Source: Larkinella punicea (GTDB lineage: Bacteria > Bacteroidota > Bacteroidia > Cytophagales > Spirosomataceae). Taken from it: DNA of 64,000 bases. Numbering within the stretch: the stretch's first letter is position 1; each line of letters opens with the position of its first letter. Where the stretch lies: the NCBI RefSeq assembly GCF_003334855.1, contig NZ_QOWE01000032.1:40979-104978 (forward strand), written 5' to 3'. A program made the position numbers and the translations under genes. Of the stretch, positions 17,740 through 27,664 are shown one piece after another. The notes beneath the pieces were generated by a model, which saw only the letters and a list, made by a program, of their open reading frames with translations, ran no database searches and was not told the origin of the DNA.

Positions 17740-17769
17740 TTGCAAAGATAGGTTTTTCTCCTATATTTG
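17740..17769 (+). promoter_or_regulatory. Promoter for the Ser/Gly/Tyr-rich lipoprotein gene
   Basis: TTG at 17740-17742, a 19-nt spacer and TATATTTG at 17762-17769 match the Bacteroidota -33/-7 promoter. Transcription would begin near 17775, leaving a leader of about 85 nt before the ATG at 17859. Confidence 0.65.
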
Positions 17770-17858
17770 TAATCAAACAGCTTATTTGTAATCAATTTGC
17801 CAGGTTCTGCGTTTTAGCAATATAATCGGTCCCTAAAACCTTTTATCAAAACAACACC

Positions 17859-19181
17859 ATGAAAGTGCTTCATACCTTCAAATACCTGAGTTTACTGGCC
17901 GTGGTTGGCTTCTGGGGCTGTAGCTCCACGAAACAAACCGCCCAGAACGCGGGCGAATTTGATGACCTCTACGGGTCTTCCTCCGATGCGGCCGTCATTT
18001 CATCGCCCCAAAAAGAGAAGCGATTGGCGAGTCGTCAACCGACGCAACGGTTTAACAACGGTACGTTAAACTCCGACCCGGAGTATTACAACGAGCAGAC
18101 AGCCGCGCAGTATTCCGACGACGAATACTACAGCGAGATTTCGGCCCGCAAGGTAACCCGAGGCATTTCGGCCGATCCAGGGTGGAATACCGATAACGCT
18201 TATACCGACGGATTTTCTAATGGCTACAACATGGCCATGATGAATTCGGGCTGGAATCGCTGGGGCTGGAACAGTCCTTTCTATGGTGGTTTGAGCCTGG
18301 GCATTGGCATGGGAATGATGTCGCCCTGGGGTTTCAACCGGTTTTACAGCCCGTTCTACAGTCCATTTGGCTACAGCCCCTTCGGCTTTGGTGGTGGGTA
18401 TGCTTACAGTCCTTTTGGCTACGGTGGTGGTTTCTATGATTCGTTTTACTCCCCGTTCGGTTATGGCTACAACAGCTTTTACAGCCCGTATTCGTATGGC
18501 TACGGCGGTTATGGCCGTAATGTGGTTGTCGTAAACAATTACAACAACATTGGAGCCAGCCGCAATGCAACGTATGGAGCCCGTGGTGGATCGAGCCGGG
18601 ATCGCTACAACGGCGATTTCGTTAACACCCCCCGGAGTTACAACAACAACAACGGCGGTCGTCGGTCCGGTGAGTTGAATGCAGCGAACAACAACACCTA
18701 CTACAGCCGTCCAAACGCGTCAGGTTCGACCAACAATGGTACCTACGGTGCCGGTCGTGCCAACAGCCGGGGCAGTGATTATTACTACGGAGGATCCAGC
18801 ACCAGTGGCCGGGCCAGTGCCAACAACGCTGCCACGCCCAGCTACAGTGCTCCGAGCAACTCGGACTACTACGCAGCACCGCGTTCCAACAGCCGGGGCA
18901 GCTACACGCCTTCCCCTTCATCTTCGGTCAACAGCGGATCACGGTACAGTGCGCCCCAGCAAAGCCGAAGCTACCAGGCACCAACCCGGAGCTATCAGTC
19001 TGCACCGACCCGGTCTTATGAAGCTCCGACACAACGGAGCTATAGCCCGCCTGTGCAACGGAGCTACAGTCCACCTTCACAACCCAGCTACAGCGCTCCC
19101 AGTGGTGGTGGCAGCCGGGGTGGATCAAGTGGTGGCGGTGGTGGCTACTCAGGTGGTGGCGGATCACGGGGTCCCCGGTAA
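17859..19181 (+). CDS. Low-complexity Ser/Gly/Tyr/Asn-rich lipoprotein
   Basis: 440 aa. The lipoprotein signal ends in GFWGC (Cys21). Residues ~140-235 are a Phe/Tyr/Gly-rich tract with repeated 'YSPFGY'-like units, residues ~240-370 are Asn/Ser/Gly-rich, and ~370-425 carry repeats such as 'RSYQAPT', 'RSYEAPT' and 'RSYSPP', before a Gly/Ser tail. Such composition suggests an extended, possibly self-associating surface protein, but no family is recognised. A dedicated promoter precedes it and a strong terminator follows at 19224-19259, so it is a single-gene unit. Confidence 0.8.
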   Translation: MKVLHTFKYLSLLAVVGFWGCSSTKQTAQNAGEFDDLYGSSSDAAVISSPQKEKRLASRQPTQRFNNGTLNSDPEYYNEQTAAQYSDDEYYSEISARKVTRGISADPGWNTDNAYTDGFSNGYNMAMMNSGWNRWGWNSPFYGGLSLGIGMGMMSPWGFNRFYSPFYSPFGYSPFGFGGGYAYSPFGYGGGFYDSFYSPFGYGYNSFYSPYSYGYGGYGRNVVVVNNYNNIGASRNATYGARGGSSRDRYNGDFVNTPRSYNNNNGGRRSGELNAANNNTYYSRPNASGSTNNGTYGAGRANSRGSDYYYGGSSTSGRASANNAATPSYSAPSNSDYYAAPRSNSRGSYTPSPSSSVNSGSRYSAPQQSRSYQAPTRSYQSAPTRSYEAPTQRSYSPPVQRSYSPPSQPSYSAPSGGGSRGGSSGGGGGYSGGGGSRGPR

Positions 19182-19223
19182 TCCTGATACCTTTCAACAC
19201 GGTTAGCCGTGGACATTGAAAAT

Positions 19224-19259
19224 AAAAAGCCCGTCGATGTTACAATCGACGGGCTTTTT
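19224..19259 (+). terminator. Rho-independent terminator after the lipoprotein gene
   Basis: A perfect 15-bp stem (19224-19238 with 19245-19259), 6-nt loop, GC-rich core GCCCGTCGAT and flanking A and T runs. It can terminate in both directions; it follows the gene ending at 19181. Confidence 0.9.
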
Positions 19260-19403
19260 CGTTGTATAATCGTGACGGAATTGTAACCTGTAGGTATTTT
19301 TCGCGGTTGTTTTTAAACCAAACGGCTCCATAATGCATCTATAGTTACAAATAGATTTACACACAAGTCCGGAACCTGTTTTCACTTTTAGCACACAACC
19401 TTT

Positions 19404-20951
19404 ATGAAAAATAGCATCTGCATCGTGGGTTTGCTCCTGTACGCAGGCACAGCCTGGAGCCAGGCTGATATTTACGCCGGTGACGCGTTTCGGTATTCAG
19501 AACTAACGCAAACCGGAACCGCCCGGATGCGTGGATTGGGGGGCAATCACGTCAGCATTGGTGGTGATCCCAGTTCGACCTTCGGCAATCCGGCTGGTCT
19601 GGGCTTCTATAACCGTTCCGAAATCACGTTTAGCCCTTCGTTCAACATCCTCAATGCCCAGTCGACCTACATCGGCACGCAAACCACCAATACCAAAACA
19701 ACGCCGAACATCAGTCAATTCGGGGTGGTATTGGCCGGTAACAAACAGAATGAAAACCGGCGCTGGCGCCGGACTGCGCTGGGAATTACCTACAACCGTC
19801 AGGTGAGCCTGAGCAACAGTTTTGAATTTCAGGCGCGCAACAACCGCAGTTCTATTGTCGATTCGTATATTGTCGATGCCAATAACCGAAACCTGACCGG
19901 TGACCAGATCAATAATCAATACAATCCAAATACCAACGAAGCCAACTTTGCCTCAGCGGCTGCGTATCAGCTTTTTTTGATCAACGGGACACCCTCTTCT
20001 ACCAACCCCAACGAATCCGGCCCACCCTATTTTCGCTACGATGCCACTGCGCCAACCCAGCAACTGAACACGTTTACCTCAACGGGGGCCAATTCGCAGT
20101 GGACGATCGGATACGCCGGCAATCTGGACGATAAATTGTATGTTGGAGCCTCCCTCGGCCTCAGCCGCCTGCGGTATGATTTCGAAAATGTATACCGGGA
20201 AACCGTTGTCGGCGGTGCCGTAATGGATAATTACAGCCAGATTGACAACTTTTCCGTTACCGGGAATGGCATCAATTTCTCTCTGGGGTTGATTTATAAA
20301 CCGGATCGCAACCTGCAACTGGGGGCTTCGTTGACCACCCCAACCTTTACCAGTGTGAAAGAATCGTTTGAACAATCACTTCGGGCCGTTGCCCGGGACC
20401 CAAACCTGCCACTGGAAAGAAATGAGGTTTTTGTCGTACCCAATAATTTTGATTACTCCCTGACCACACCCTTCCGCGCATCCGGCGGATTGACGTACTT
20501 CCTGGGTTCGGGAAAAATCGGGTTCATCACGGCGTCCGCTGATTATGTAGGCTACTCCGGCATGCGCGTCACCACCAATGTATACGATGCGCAGGACAAC
20601 AATGCCTTTAAAAACGATGTTCGAAGAGAGGTTCAGAATACCTACCAGAATGTGGTGAATCTACGGGCCGGTGCCGAAATCCGGGCGGGCTTGCTCCGTA
20701 TCCGGGGTGGGGTTGCCTACCTGCCTGATCCTTATAAAGTGCAATTGAATAACATTGATCGCAGCCGGTTGCTGGTGTCCGGAGGGCTTGGCTTCCGCAC
20801 CGATCGCTTCTTTTTGGATGGTAGCGCCACCTACAATACCTTTAAATCGGCCTATACCCCGTATACGCTGCCCAATACATCGGATTTTGCATCTGCCCAG
20901 ATTGATTCGAAGCTGACGACAATTACCCTGACAGCCGGCGTATTTTTTTAA
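19404..20951 (+). CDS. FadL/OmpP1-like outer-membrane protein
   Basis: 515 aa with a signal peptide ending 'AWSQA'. The mature N-terminus 'DAFRYSELTQTGTARMRGLGGNHVSIGGDPSSTFGNPAGLGFY' is the typical opening of Bacteroidota FadL-like (OmpP1/TodX) barrels, where the GNPAG motif belongs to the hatch region. The rest alternates beta-strand-like segments and ends in a C-terminal aromatic (GVFF). Proteins of this group move hydrophobic compounds across the outer membrane; the substrate is not predictable here. It is a single gene closed by a terminator at 20970-21001. Confidence 0.82.
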   Translation: MKNSICIVGLLLYAGTAWSQADIYAGDAFRYSELTQTGTARMRGLGGNHVSIGGDPSSTFGNPAGLGFYNRSEITFSPSFNILNAQSTYIGTQTTNTKTTPNISQFGVVLAGNKQNENRRWRRTALGITYNRQVSLSNSFEFQARNNRSSIVDSYIVDANNRNLTGDQINNQYNPNTNEANFASAAAYQLFLINGTPSSTNPNESGPPYFRYDATAPTQQLNTFTSTGANSQWTIGYAGNLDDKLYVGASLGLSRLRYDFENVYRETVVGGAVMDNYSQIDNFSVTGNGINFSLGLIYKPDRNLQLGASLTTPTFTSVKESFEQSLRAVARDPNLPLERNEVFVVPNNFDYSLTTPFRASGGLTYFLGSGKIGFITASADYVGYSGMRVTTNVYDAQDNNAFKNDVRREVQNTYQNVVNLRAGAEIRAGLLRIRGGVAYLPDPYKVQLNNIDRSRLLVSGGLGFRTDRFFLDGSATYNTFKSAYTPYTLPNTSDFASAQIDSKLTTITLTAGVFF

Positions 20952-20969
20952 AACAGAAGTGTGATCATG

Positions 20970-21001
20970 AAAAAAGCTTCCTGCTATCGGGAAGCTTTTT
21001 T
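20970..21001 (+). terminator. Rho-independent terminator after the FadL-like gene
   Basis: AAAAAAGCTTCC and its reverse complement GGAAGCTTTTTT flank a short loop, with the T-run at 20996-21001. It follows the gene ending at 20951. Confidence 0.88.
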
Positions 21002-21195
21002 CGTTTGTTTGCAACTCTAATTTTTAGGTATTTCCCGTTGGTAACGGTTTTTTAATATGCCAATTAATCACAAGCAGAACAATTTTAGCCCACTTGAGTT
21101 AAGTAGTATAATTAGCCTTACTGAGTAGCTGGTGCGGAGAACAGGAATGGGGCAACTGGCTACAAATCTAAGTAATCAATCACCTTACTTTTCTT

Positions 21196-21765
21196 TTGTA
21201 CCTTTTGAAAAAGCCCTTTACTACCACTTGTGAAACGGATCTGATCGAGGGCCTTAAATCGCACAGTCGGGTTGCTTTCAGCGAATTGTATGACCGGTAT
21301 GCCGCAACGCTGCTTGGTGTCATCACCAAAATCGTCAAGAACGAAACGGAAGCCGAAGATTTGTTGCAGGATACCTTCGTGAAAGTGTGGAAAAACATTC
21401 ACCGGCACGATCCAGCGAAAGGCCGGCTTTTCACCTGGCTTCTCAATGTGGCCCGAAATACCGCATTGGATCACCTGCGGGCCAATAGAAAAGGCCCTCA
21501 CGTTGAAATCCCGCTGGATGGCTATTTGCCAGGCATGAGTTCAACACTGAACCATGTCGGTTACATCGGATTCAGCGACGCAGTAAACACCACGCTGGAA
21601 CCAAAACATTGGCAAATCATCGAACTCGTTTACTTTCAGGGATACACCCAGCAGGAAGTGTCTGAACACCTCAACTTACCCCTGGGAACGGTCAAAACCT
21701 GGACCCGCCTGGCTCTCATTCAGCTTCGGCAAACGTTCCGTCGGGATCAGTTCGCCTTTCAATAG
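21196..21765 (+). CDS. ECF-type RNA polymerase sigma factor
   Basis: 189 aa. Region 2 is clear ('FSELYDRYAATLLGVI', 'EAEDLLQDTFVKVWKNI', 'RLFTWLLNVARNTALDHLR') and region 4 has the helix-turn-helix ('YFQGYTQQEVSEHLNLPLGTVKTWTRLAL'). No ATG precedes region 2. The start must be a TTG at 21196 or, giving MKKPFTTTC, the TTG at 21205, so the true start is uncertain. No anti-sigma factor gene is adjacent: the next gene is the convergent RND pump, 1 nt away from its stop. The regulon cannot be inferred. Confidence 0.88.
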   Translation: MYLLKKPFTTTCETDLIEGLKSHSRVAFSELYDRYAATLLGVITKIVKNETEAEDLLQDTFVKVWKNIHRHDPAKGRLFTWLLNVARNTALDHLRANRKGPHVEIPLDGYLPGMSSTLNHVGYIGFSDAVNTTLEPKHWQIIELVYFQGYTQQEVSEHLNLPLGTVKTWTRLALIQLRQTFRRDQFAFQ

Positions 21766-21766
21766 C

Positions 21767-24700
21767 TTACAAGGTTACACCGTCATTTTCCTGAAGTTGC
21801 AATTCCGGTTTTTTCGCCATTTCTTTCAATTCTTCCAGTTTTTTCTTGCCATACGCAAACCGGGTAATCGTCACAAATAAAACCGGTACAAAGAAGATCG
21901 CAAGCGAGGTTGCCGCCAACATCCCACCAAAAACCGTCCAGCCGATGGTTTTCCGCGCCACGGCACCCGCCCCACTGGCAAAAACCAAGGGCAACACGCC
22001 CAGAATAAAGGCCAGCGACGTCATGATAATCGGTCGAAGCCGCAGCTTGACCGCTTCGAGCGTTGCCTCCAGCAAATCCACCCCTTTATCGACGCGCTCC
22101 TTTGCAAATTCTACAATCAGAATGGCGTTTTTGGCCGCCAGACCAATCAGGGTAATCAATCCGATTTGGGCATACACGTTGTTGCTCAGGTAGGGAATCA
22201 GCGTTAGCGTCAGGATAGCACCAAAGGCACCAACCGGAACCGACAGCAAAACCGCAAAAGGAACCGACCAACTTTCGTAGAGTGCGGCCAGGAACAAAAA
22301 CACAAACAGGATGGACAATCCGAAGATATAAACCGTGCTGGAGCCGGAACTGATTTCTTCCCGACTCAAGCCGGAAAAGTCGTAGCCGTAGCCCGCCGGA
22401 AGCACTTTGTCGGCCACCTCACGCAGCGCATCAATGGCTTGGCCGCTACTATAGCCCGGTTTTGGACTCCCGTTAATTTCAACCGAACGGAACAGGTTGT
22501 AGTGGGAAATCAGGGGCGCATTTTCAATGACCTGCGTTTTGATAACCGTGCTGAGGGGCACCATAGCCCCGGATCGGTTCCGGACAAAATACCGGTTTAG
22601 TTGCTGAATATCAGCCCGGTAGGCCGTGTCGGCCTGCGCCACGACCCGGAATTTCCGACCGTAAACGATGAAATCATTGACGTAGATACTCCCCAGGTAG
22701 GTCTGCATGGTGGTGTAGACCTCGTTGACGTTAATGCCCAGCTTCTTGCATTTTTCCCGGTCCACATCGACCCGGAAAGCGGGTGTTTTGGATGTAAAAT
22801 AGGTGAAGGCCCGCGCGATTTCCGGCCGCTTGTTGGCTTCGGCAACGAACGTCTGTACCACTTTATCAAATTCCCGCACATCGTCGGTAGTTTCACGCTG
22901 CTCGATTTCGAATGTAAATCCGGCGGTTTGCCCTAAACCGGGAATGGCCGGCGGCTGTATCACCACCACACTCGCTTCTTTAATGGGCGCAAATGCCCGC
23001 TGTAACTTGGCAACAACCGAGTCGATTTGCACCGATTTGTCCTGTCGCTCATCCCACGGTTTCAGCTTCGTAAAAACCGTACCGCTGTTCGACTTGCTGG
23101 CGAAGGTAACGGCGTTCAAACCTCCCAAAGCGGCAAAGTGATCGATATAGGGTTGCGTTTTCAACGTTTCCATAATCTTGTTCAATACTTCAAGACTGCG
23201 GGACGTGGAAGCGGCTTCCGGAATTTCGTAGGTGATGATGACCCGTCCTTCGTCTTCGGTGGGAATAAAACCGGTCGGTTTGCTTTTGAACAAAAACCCG
23301 GTTCCGACAAACAGGCAGGCCAGCACGACCAGTACCAGGGGCGTTACTTTGATTAACCGGTTTACACCACTGCTGTACGAATTGCTCGTCCGTTCAAACC
23401 AGTTGTTAAACCGGAAGAACAGCCAGTTCAGTCCTTTCGACTTCTCCGTTATCTCGGTTGGTTTCAACATCAGGGCACACAGGGCCGGCGTCAGCGAGAG
23501 GGCCACAAAGGCCGATATCAATACAGAAACGGCAATGGTAATGGCAAACTGCTGGTAGAGCCGCCCAACAATACCGGGAATGAACCCGACCGGCACGAAA
23601 ACGGCCGCCAGAATCAGGGCGATGGCGACGACAGGCCCGGATATATCACGCATGGCTTTTCGGGTCGCTTCTTTCGCCGAGATTCGCTCATGATCGATGT
23701 AATGCTGCACCGCTTCCACCACCACGATGGCGTCATCGACGACGATGCCGATGGCCAACACAAAGCCGAACATGGTTAGCGTATTGATCGTAAAACCGAG
23801 CGGAATAAAAAAGGCAAACGTACCCAAAATCGAAACCGGAATGGCCAGAACCGGAATGAGGGTTGCCCGCCAGTTTTGCAGAAACAGAAACACGACGATA
23901 ATGACCAAAGCCAATGCTTCCAGCAGGGTTTTGACCACCTCATCGACGGAAACCTGAACCACGGAAACCGACTCGAAAGGCACCACATAATCAACGTCTT
24001 TCGGAAACGATTTTTTCAATTCTTCCATGGCCGAATACACGCCCTCTGCCGTAGAAAGGGCATTGCTACCCGGTAATTGATACAGCAAAAGGTAGGATGC
24101 CCGGTTGCCATCGACGAAGGAATTGCTGACGTAACTGAATTTTCCTAACTGCACGCGAGCCACATCTTTCAGATACACCACGGAACCGGTTTCGGGCTTG
24201 CTGCGCACGACGATGTTCCGAAAATCCTCTTCTTTGCTCAGTCGGCTGTTCGTAAAAACCGTGTATTCAAACGCCTGGGAAGATTGCTGTGGCGGTGCGC
24301 CGATCGACCCGGCCGCAACCTGAAGATTTTGTTCCTGCAAAGCCGCCACCACATCGGCGGGTGTCATGCCCAACTGCGCGATTTTGTCCGGTTGCAGCCA
24401 GATTCGCATACTGAAGTCATCCGCGCGGGAGAAAATATCACCGACGCCTTCCACCCGCAGCAGCGCATCCCGAATGAAAATGTTGGCGTAGTTATCCAGA
24501 AAAGAAACCCCGTGGGTTTTATTGGGCGAATAAATCGCGACCAGCATGAACAAACTCGGATTCCGCTTGCGAACCGTCAGACCGAGTCGGGTTACTTCGG
24601 ATGGCAATTGCGGCTGGGCAATGCCGACCCGGTTTTGGACGTCGAGCGCGGCAATGTTCACATCCGTTCCAACGTCGAACGTGACGTTCATCGTCATCCG

Positions 24701-24961
24701 GCCGTCGCTGGTGCTGTTGCTTTGCAGATACAGCATGTTGGGCGTTCCGTTGACCTGTGTTTCGATGGGTGTCGCCACGGTTTGCTCCACCGTCTGGGCA
24801 TCGGCACCGGTGTAGGTTCCTGTCACCTGCACCACCGGGGGCGTAATATCCGGATACTGCCCGATCGGCAGATTCAGAATCGCCAGGATTCCCAGCAAAA
24901 CGATGACAATGGAAATAACGATGGCCATTACGGGCCGGTTGATGAACGTATTGGCAAACAT
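21767..24961 (-). CDS. RND efflux pump permease, HAE1/AcrB family
   Basis: 1064 aa, full length for the family. It starts 'MFANTFINRPVMAIVISIVIVLLGILAI' and has the HAE1 hallmarks 'NLPIGQYPDITPPVVQVTG', 'GTPNMLYLQSNST' and 'LAIGIVVDDAIVVVEAV', with 12 expected membrane helices and two large periplasmic loops. The proton-relay aspartates lie in 'GIVVDDAIVV'. As the inner-membrane part of a tripartite pump, it exports hydrophobic compounds using the proton gradient. It is the third gene of the operon, 13 nt after the adaptor. Substrates cannot be read from sequence. Confidence 0.95.
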   Translation of the reverse strand: MFANTFINRPVMAIVISIVIVLLGILAILNLPIGQYPDITPPVVQVTGTYTGADAQTVEQTVATPIETQVNGTPNMLYLQSNSTSDGRMTMNVTFDVGTDVNIAALDVQNRVGIAQPQLPSEVTRLGLTVRKRNPSLFMLVAIYSPNKTHGVSFLDNYANIFIRDALLRVEGVGDIFSRADDFSMRIWLQPDKIAQLGMTPADVVAALQEQNLQVAAGSIGAPPQQSSQAFEYTVFTNSRLSKEEDFRNIVVRSKPETGSVVYLKDVARVQLGKFSYVSNSFVDGNRASYLLLYQLPGSNALSTAEGVYSAMEELKKSFPKDVDYVVPFESVSVVQVSVDEVVKTLLEALALVIIVVFLFLQNWRATLIPVLAIPVSILGTFAFFIPLGFTINTLTMFGFVLAIGIVVDDAIVVVEAVQHYIDHERISAKEATRKAMRDISGPVVAIALILAAVFVPVGFIPGIVGRLYQQFAITIAVSVLISAFVALSLTPALCALMLKPTEITEKSKGLNWLFFRFNNWFERTSNSYSSGVNRLIKVTPLVLVVLACLFVGTGFLFKSKPTGFIPTEDEGRVIITYEIPEAASTSRSLEVLNKIMETLKTQPYIDHFAALGGLNAVTFASKSNSGTVFTKLKPWDERQDKSVQIDSVVAKLQRAFAPIKEASVVVIQPPAIPGLGQTAGFTFEIEQRETTDDVREFDKVVQTFVAEANKRPEIARAFTYFTSKTPAFRVDVDREKCKKLGINVNEVYTTMQTYLGSIYVNDFIVYGRKFRVVAQADTAYRADIQQLNRYFVRNRSGAMVPLSTVIKTQVIENAPLISHYNLFRSVEINGSPKPGYSSGQAIDALREVADKVLPAGYGYDFSGLSREEISSGSSTVYIFGLSILFVFLFLAALYESWSVPFAVLLSVPVGAFGAILTLTLIPYLSNNVYAQIGLITLIGLAAKNAILIVEFAKERVDKGVDLLEATLEAVKLRLRPIIMTSLAFILGVLPLVFASGAGAVARKTIGWTVFGGMLAATSLAIFFVPVLFVTITRFAYGKKKLEELKEMAKKPELQLQENDGVTL

Positions 24962-24974
24962 GTTTTAAAGCTGA

Positions 24975-26171
24975 TTAACGGGTTTGACCGGTTGTTGAAG
25001 AGGATGCCGTGGGTGCTTTCGCAACCGCTGCGGAATCGCCTACGACTTTGACAACCGCCCCTTCCCGCAGTTTCTGAATTCCTTCTGTCACAATTTTATC
25101 ACCTGCACGAATTCCGTCCTTGACAACGATGTTGGCTCCGATGCGGTTGCCCAGCGAAACTTTCCGTTGGGACACTTTGCTGCTGTCGCCGACCACATAC
25201 ACAAAATACTCGCTCATCTGCTCCGTCACGGCTTTGTACGGAATCAGCAGCCGCTGGCCCGATTCGCTGTTTAAAACGCGGATGTTGCCGTTCATGCCCG
25301 ATTTCAGCATTTTCTGTTTGTTGGCAAAAAACAAGCGAACTTTCAGGGTGCCGGTTTGCGGGTCGATGGCCCGGTCGATGATTCCGATCTTTCCCGAAGC
25401 CTGATACGGTGTTCCGTCGGGCAGCACAAAAACGAAGGTGGAGTCGGTAATTTTCCGGTTTTGAAAACGCACGAAGCGGGCAATTTCCGTTTCATCGACC
25501 GAAATATCGACGGCAATCGGATCATCGGACGATATGGTGTTCAGCAAGGTCTGACCCGGCGAAACGGCGGCTCCCAGCTTCACCTGCGAGATGCCGATGG
25601 TTCCGGTCAGGGGTGCTTTGATGGTCGAATAATTCAGGTTGGTAGAAACCCGCGAGACATTCGCCCGGGCAGCCGCCACCTGCATCTTGGCTGATTCGAG
25701 GGCTGCTTCGGCATTGTCGACCACCTGCCGGGCAATGGCGTCTTCTTTTGCCAGCGTGTTGTAGCGATCCGCATCTTTCTGCGCCCGGTTCAGGTTGGCC
25801 AGTGCTACATTGACATTGGCAACGGCTTCATCGTAATTCGCCTGGTATTGCTGTTTGTCGATTTCGTAGAGTTTCTGCCCCTTCGTAACAACTTGCCCTT
25901 CCGTAAAAAAAACACCGGTAATGTATCCCGTAATCTGCGGGTAGATTTCCACCTGGTTGAGGGGCGTTACCGTCGCGGGATATTCGTCGTAATAGGTGGC
26001 GGTTCCCTCACTGGCGACGACCACGCCAACCGCTGTTGGCGGAGGTGGCCCCTGCTGAGCTTGTTTTTTATCGCCCCCGCAGGCCGTCAAAAAAACCAGC
26101 AAAACAACGGGTATGGAAAGCTTGAGTAAGCGACGGTTCATTCGAAATGAGGTATAAAGACTGCGTTTCAT
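24975..26171 (-). CDS. RND efflux periplasmic adaptor (membrane fusion) lipoprotein
   Basis: 398 aa from the ATG at 26171; the ATG at 26141 gives a more compact lipoprotein signal, so the start is uncertain. The lipobox is FLTAC. Family features include 'VEIYPQITGYITGVFFTEGQVVTKGQKLYEID' (lipoyl half), a coiled-coil hairpin (~115-175), 'NYSTIKAPLTGTIG' (second lipoyl half) and beta-barrel and membrane-proximal domains. It links the RND permease to TolC in the periplasm. It lies 12 nt after the tolC-like gene, second in the operon. Confidence 0.95.
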   Translation of the reverse strand: MKRSLYTSFRMNRRLLKLSIPVVLLVFLTACGGDKKQAQQGPPPPTAVGVVVASEGTATYYDEYPATVTPLNQVEIYPQITGYITGVFFTEGQVVTKGQKLYEIDKQQYQANYDEAVANVNVALANLNRAQKDADRYNTLAKEDAIARQVVDNAEAALESAKMQVAAARANVSRVSTNLNYSTIKAPLTGTIGISQVKLGAAVSPGQTLLNTISSDDPIAVDISVDETEIARFVRFQNRKITDSTFVFVLPDGTPYQASGKIGIIDRAIDPQTGTLKVRLFFANKQKMLKSGMNGNIRVLNSESGQRLLIPYKAVTEQMSEYFVYVVGDSSKVSQRKVSLGNRIGANIVVKDGIRAGDKIVTEGIQKLREGAVVKVVGDSAAVAKAPTASSSTTGQTR

Positions 26172-26183
26172 ATTTTCTGATTA

Positions 26184-27533
26184 CTAGTTCGGCACCGTGC
26201 CCAACGCCCGCTGAACATCCAGTTTACTGACCAATACCTGGTATAGGGCATTGAAATACGTCAGTTGGGTGGTTCGAAGATCGTTTTGGGCGATGATCAC
26301 ATCCAGATAGGCCCGAACGCCCGAACGGTATTGCAACTGAATCACCCGGTAGACGTCATTGGCCAGATCGAGGTTTTCCTGCAACGCCCGGTAAGTGGCC
26401 AGATTACCTTTGTAATTTGCCATCGCCTGCCGGTATTCGGTCGTAACGGTATTTGAAAGATTCGTCAGATCCCACTGGGAACGCTGAAGCTGCAATTCGG
26501 CAATCCGGGATTCCTGCACCCGTCGACCACCCTGGAAAATCGGCAGGGCAATGGTCAGTCCAATGAGTGAATTTGGAAAATTCCGGCTGTATAATTGGGC
26601 AAACTCGCTGTTCTGAAACACGAAATTGTAGTTGGCCGAGGCCGAAACCGACGGCAGATACGCCCAACGGTTATACAATACGTTGGCCTTCAGCAACGCC
26701 TGCTGGGTCCGCAGCAATTGGAACTCAATCCGGCTTTCGGGTTTGATCAGTTGGGTCGTGTCGATATACACTTCGTTGGCGAGTTGCAGCGTATCGTAGG
26801 TCACTTTTAAATCGCCATTGGGCGGATAACCCATCAACTGCTTCAAAAGCTGGGCTTTCCCGCCGATTTGTTCCTGCGCCTGTTTCCGCTGCGCCCGTGA
26901 ATTGTTCAGCGCAATAGCCGCCCGTTTGTAGTCCGTCCGATCCACCAAACCGCTCTTGTACTGATTCGTGGCATCCTGCAAACTCCGCTCCAGCCGGACA
27001 ATGTCTCCGTCCAGAATATCCACCTGCTTTTGGGTCAGGATCAGATCGTAGAAGGCTTTGCTGACGTTGACGGTTACATCGATCTTGTTGTTAATCAGAT
27101 TCTGGCGGGCCTGATCGCGGTAGGTATCGGCGGTGCGGCTGGCCAGCAACACATCCCGGTTAAAGAGATTCTGGCTGAGGGAAAACTGGATATTCGAGAG
27201 ATTGGCAACGCCCACAGTGACGGGAACCCGTTCGGGAGAGGTGGGGTTGCTGAAATTTGGAAAGAGCGAAACGGGCAATTTGAGATACCGCTGCAGGCTG
27301 TAATTCCCCGAAATCTGCGGCAACCAGCTCGACAACGCACTGCGAATCGTTCGCTCGGCGATCAACTGATCCAGTTCAGATTGCTTGATAACCGGCTGAT
27401 GCTGCAGAGCATACTGAATACAGCTTTCCAGCGTAGCCTGTTGTAATGTAGAATCAGTGGATGGTTGCGAATACGAAAGATAAGACCCAAAACAAAGCAG
27501 GCAGGCAATCAGGTACTTTTTCGCTACGATCAT
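26184..27533 (-). CDS. TolC family outer-membrane efflux protein
   Basis: 449 aa with a signal peptide ending 'LSYSQ'. Two TolC-type repeats are visible: 'LESCIQYALQHQPVIKQSELD' at the N-terminal helix pair, and 'NRWAYLPSVSASANYNF' with 'IGLTIALPIFQGGRR' in the second half, followed by long helices ('QSRIAELQLQRSQWDLTNLS'-like region). It forms the outer-membrane channel of the tripartite pump encoded by the next two genes. It is the first gene of the operon; its promoter should lie in 27534-27664. Confidence 0.94.
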   Translation of the reverse strand: MIVAKKYLIACLLCFGSYLSYSQPSTDSTLQQATLESCIQYALQHQPVIKQSELDQLIAERTIRSALSSWLPQISGNYSLQRYLKLPVSLFPNFSNPTSPERVPVTVGVANLSNIQFSLSQNLFNRDVLLASRTADTYRDQARQNLINNKIDVTVNVSKAFYDLILTQKQVDILDGDIVRLERSLQDATNQYKSGLVDRTDYKRAAIALNNSRAQRKQAQEQIGGKAQLLKQLMGYPPNGDLKVTYDTLQLANEVYIDTTQLIKPESRIEFQLLRTQQALLKANVLYNRWAYLPSVSASANYNFVFQNSEFAQLYSRNFPNSLIGLTIALPIFQGGRRVQESRIAELQLQRSQWDLTNLSNTVTTEYRQAMANYKGNLATYRALQENLDLANDVYRVIQLQYRSGVRAYLDVIIAQNDLRTTQLTYFNALYQVLVSKLDVQRALGTVPN

Positions 27534-27664
27534 ATCAATATACGGCGCATTTCACCATTTAAAACCGCACTGGGGCAGTGCAAACTGTATAGAATACACA
27601 TTGATTGTTTTAAATGGTTCCTGGAACCGGAAAAGATTATTGAACCGTCCGCTGCCTGACAACT

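Noticed and set aside
18300..19180. Repeated DNA units that could suggest a tandem-repeat locus or CRISPR
   Set aside because: The repeats are in-frame codons of a low-complexity lipoprotein; there are no fixed-length repeats with unique spacers.
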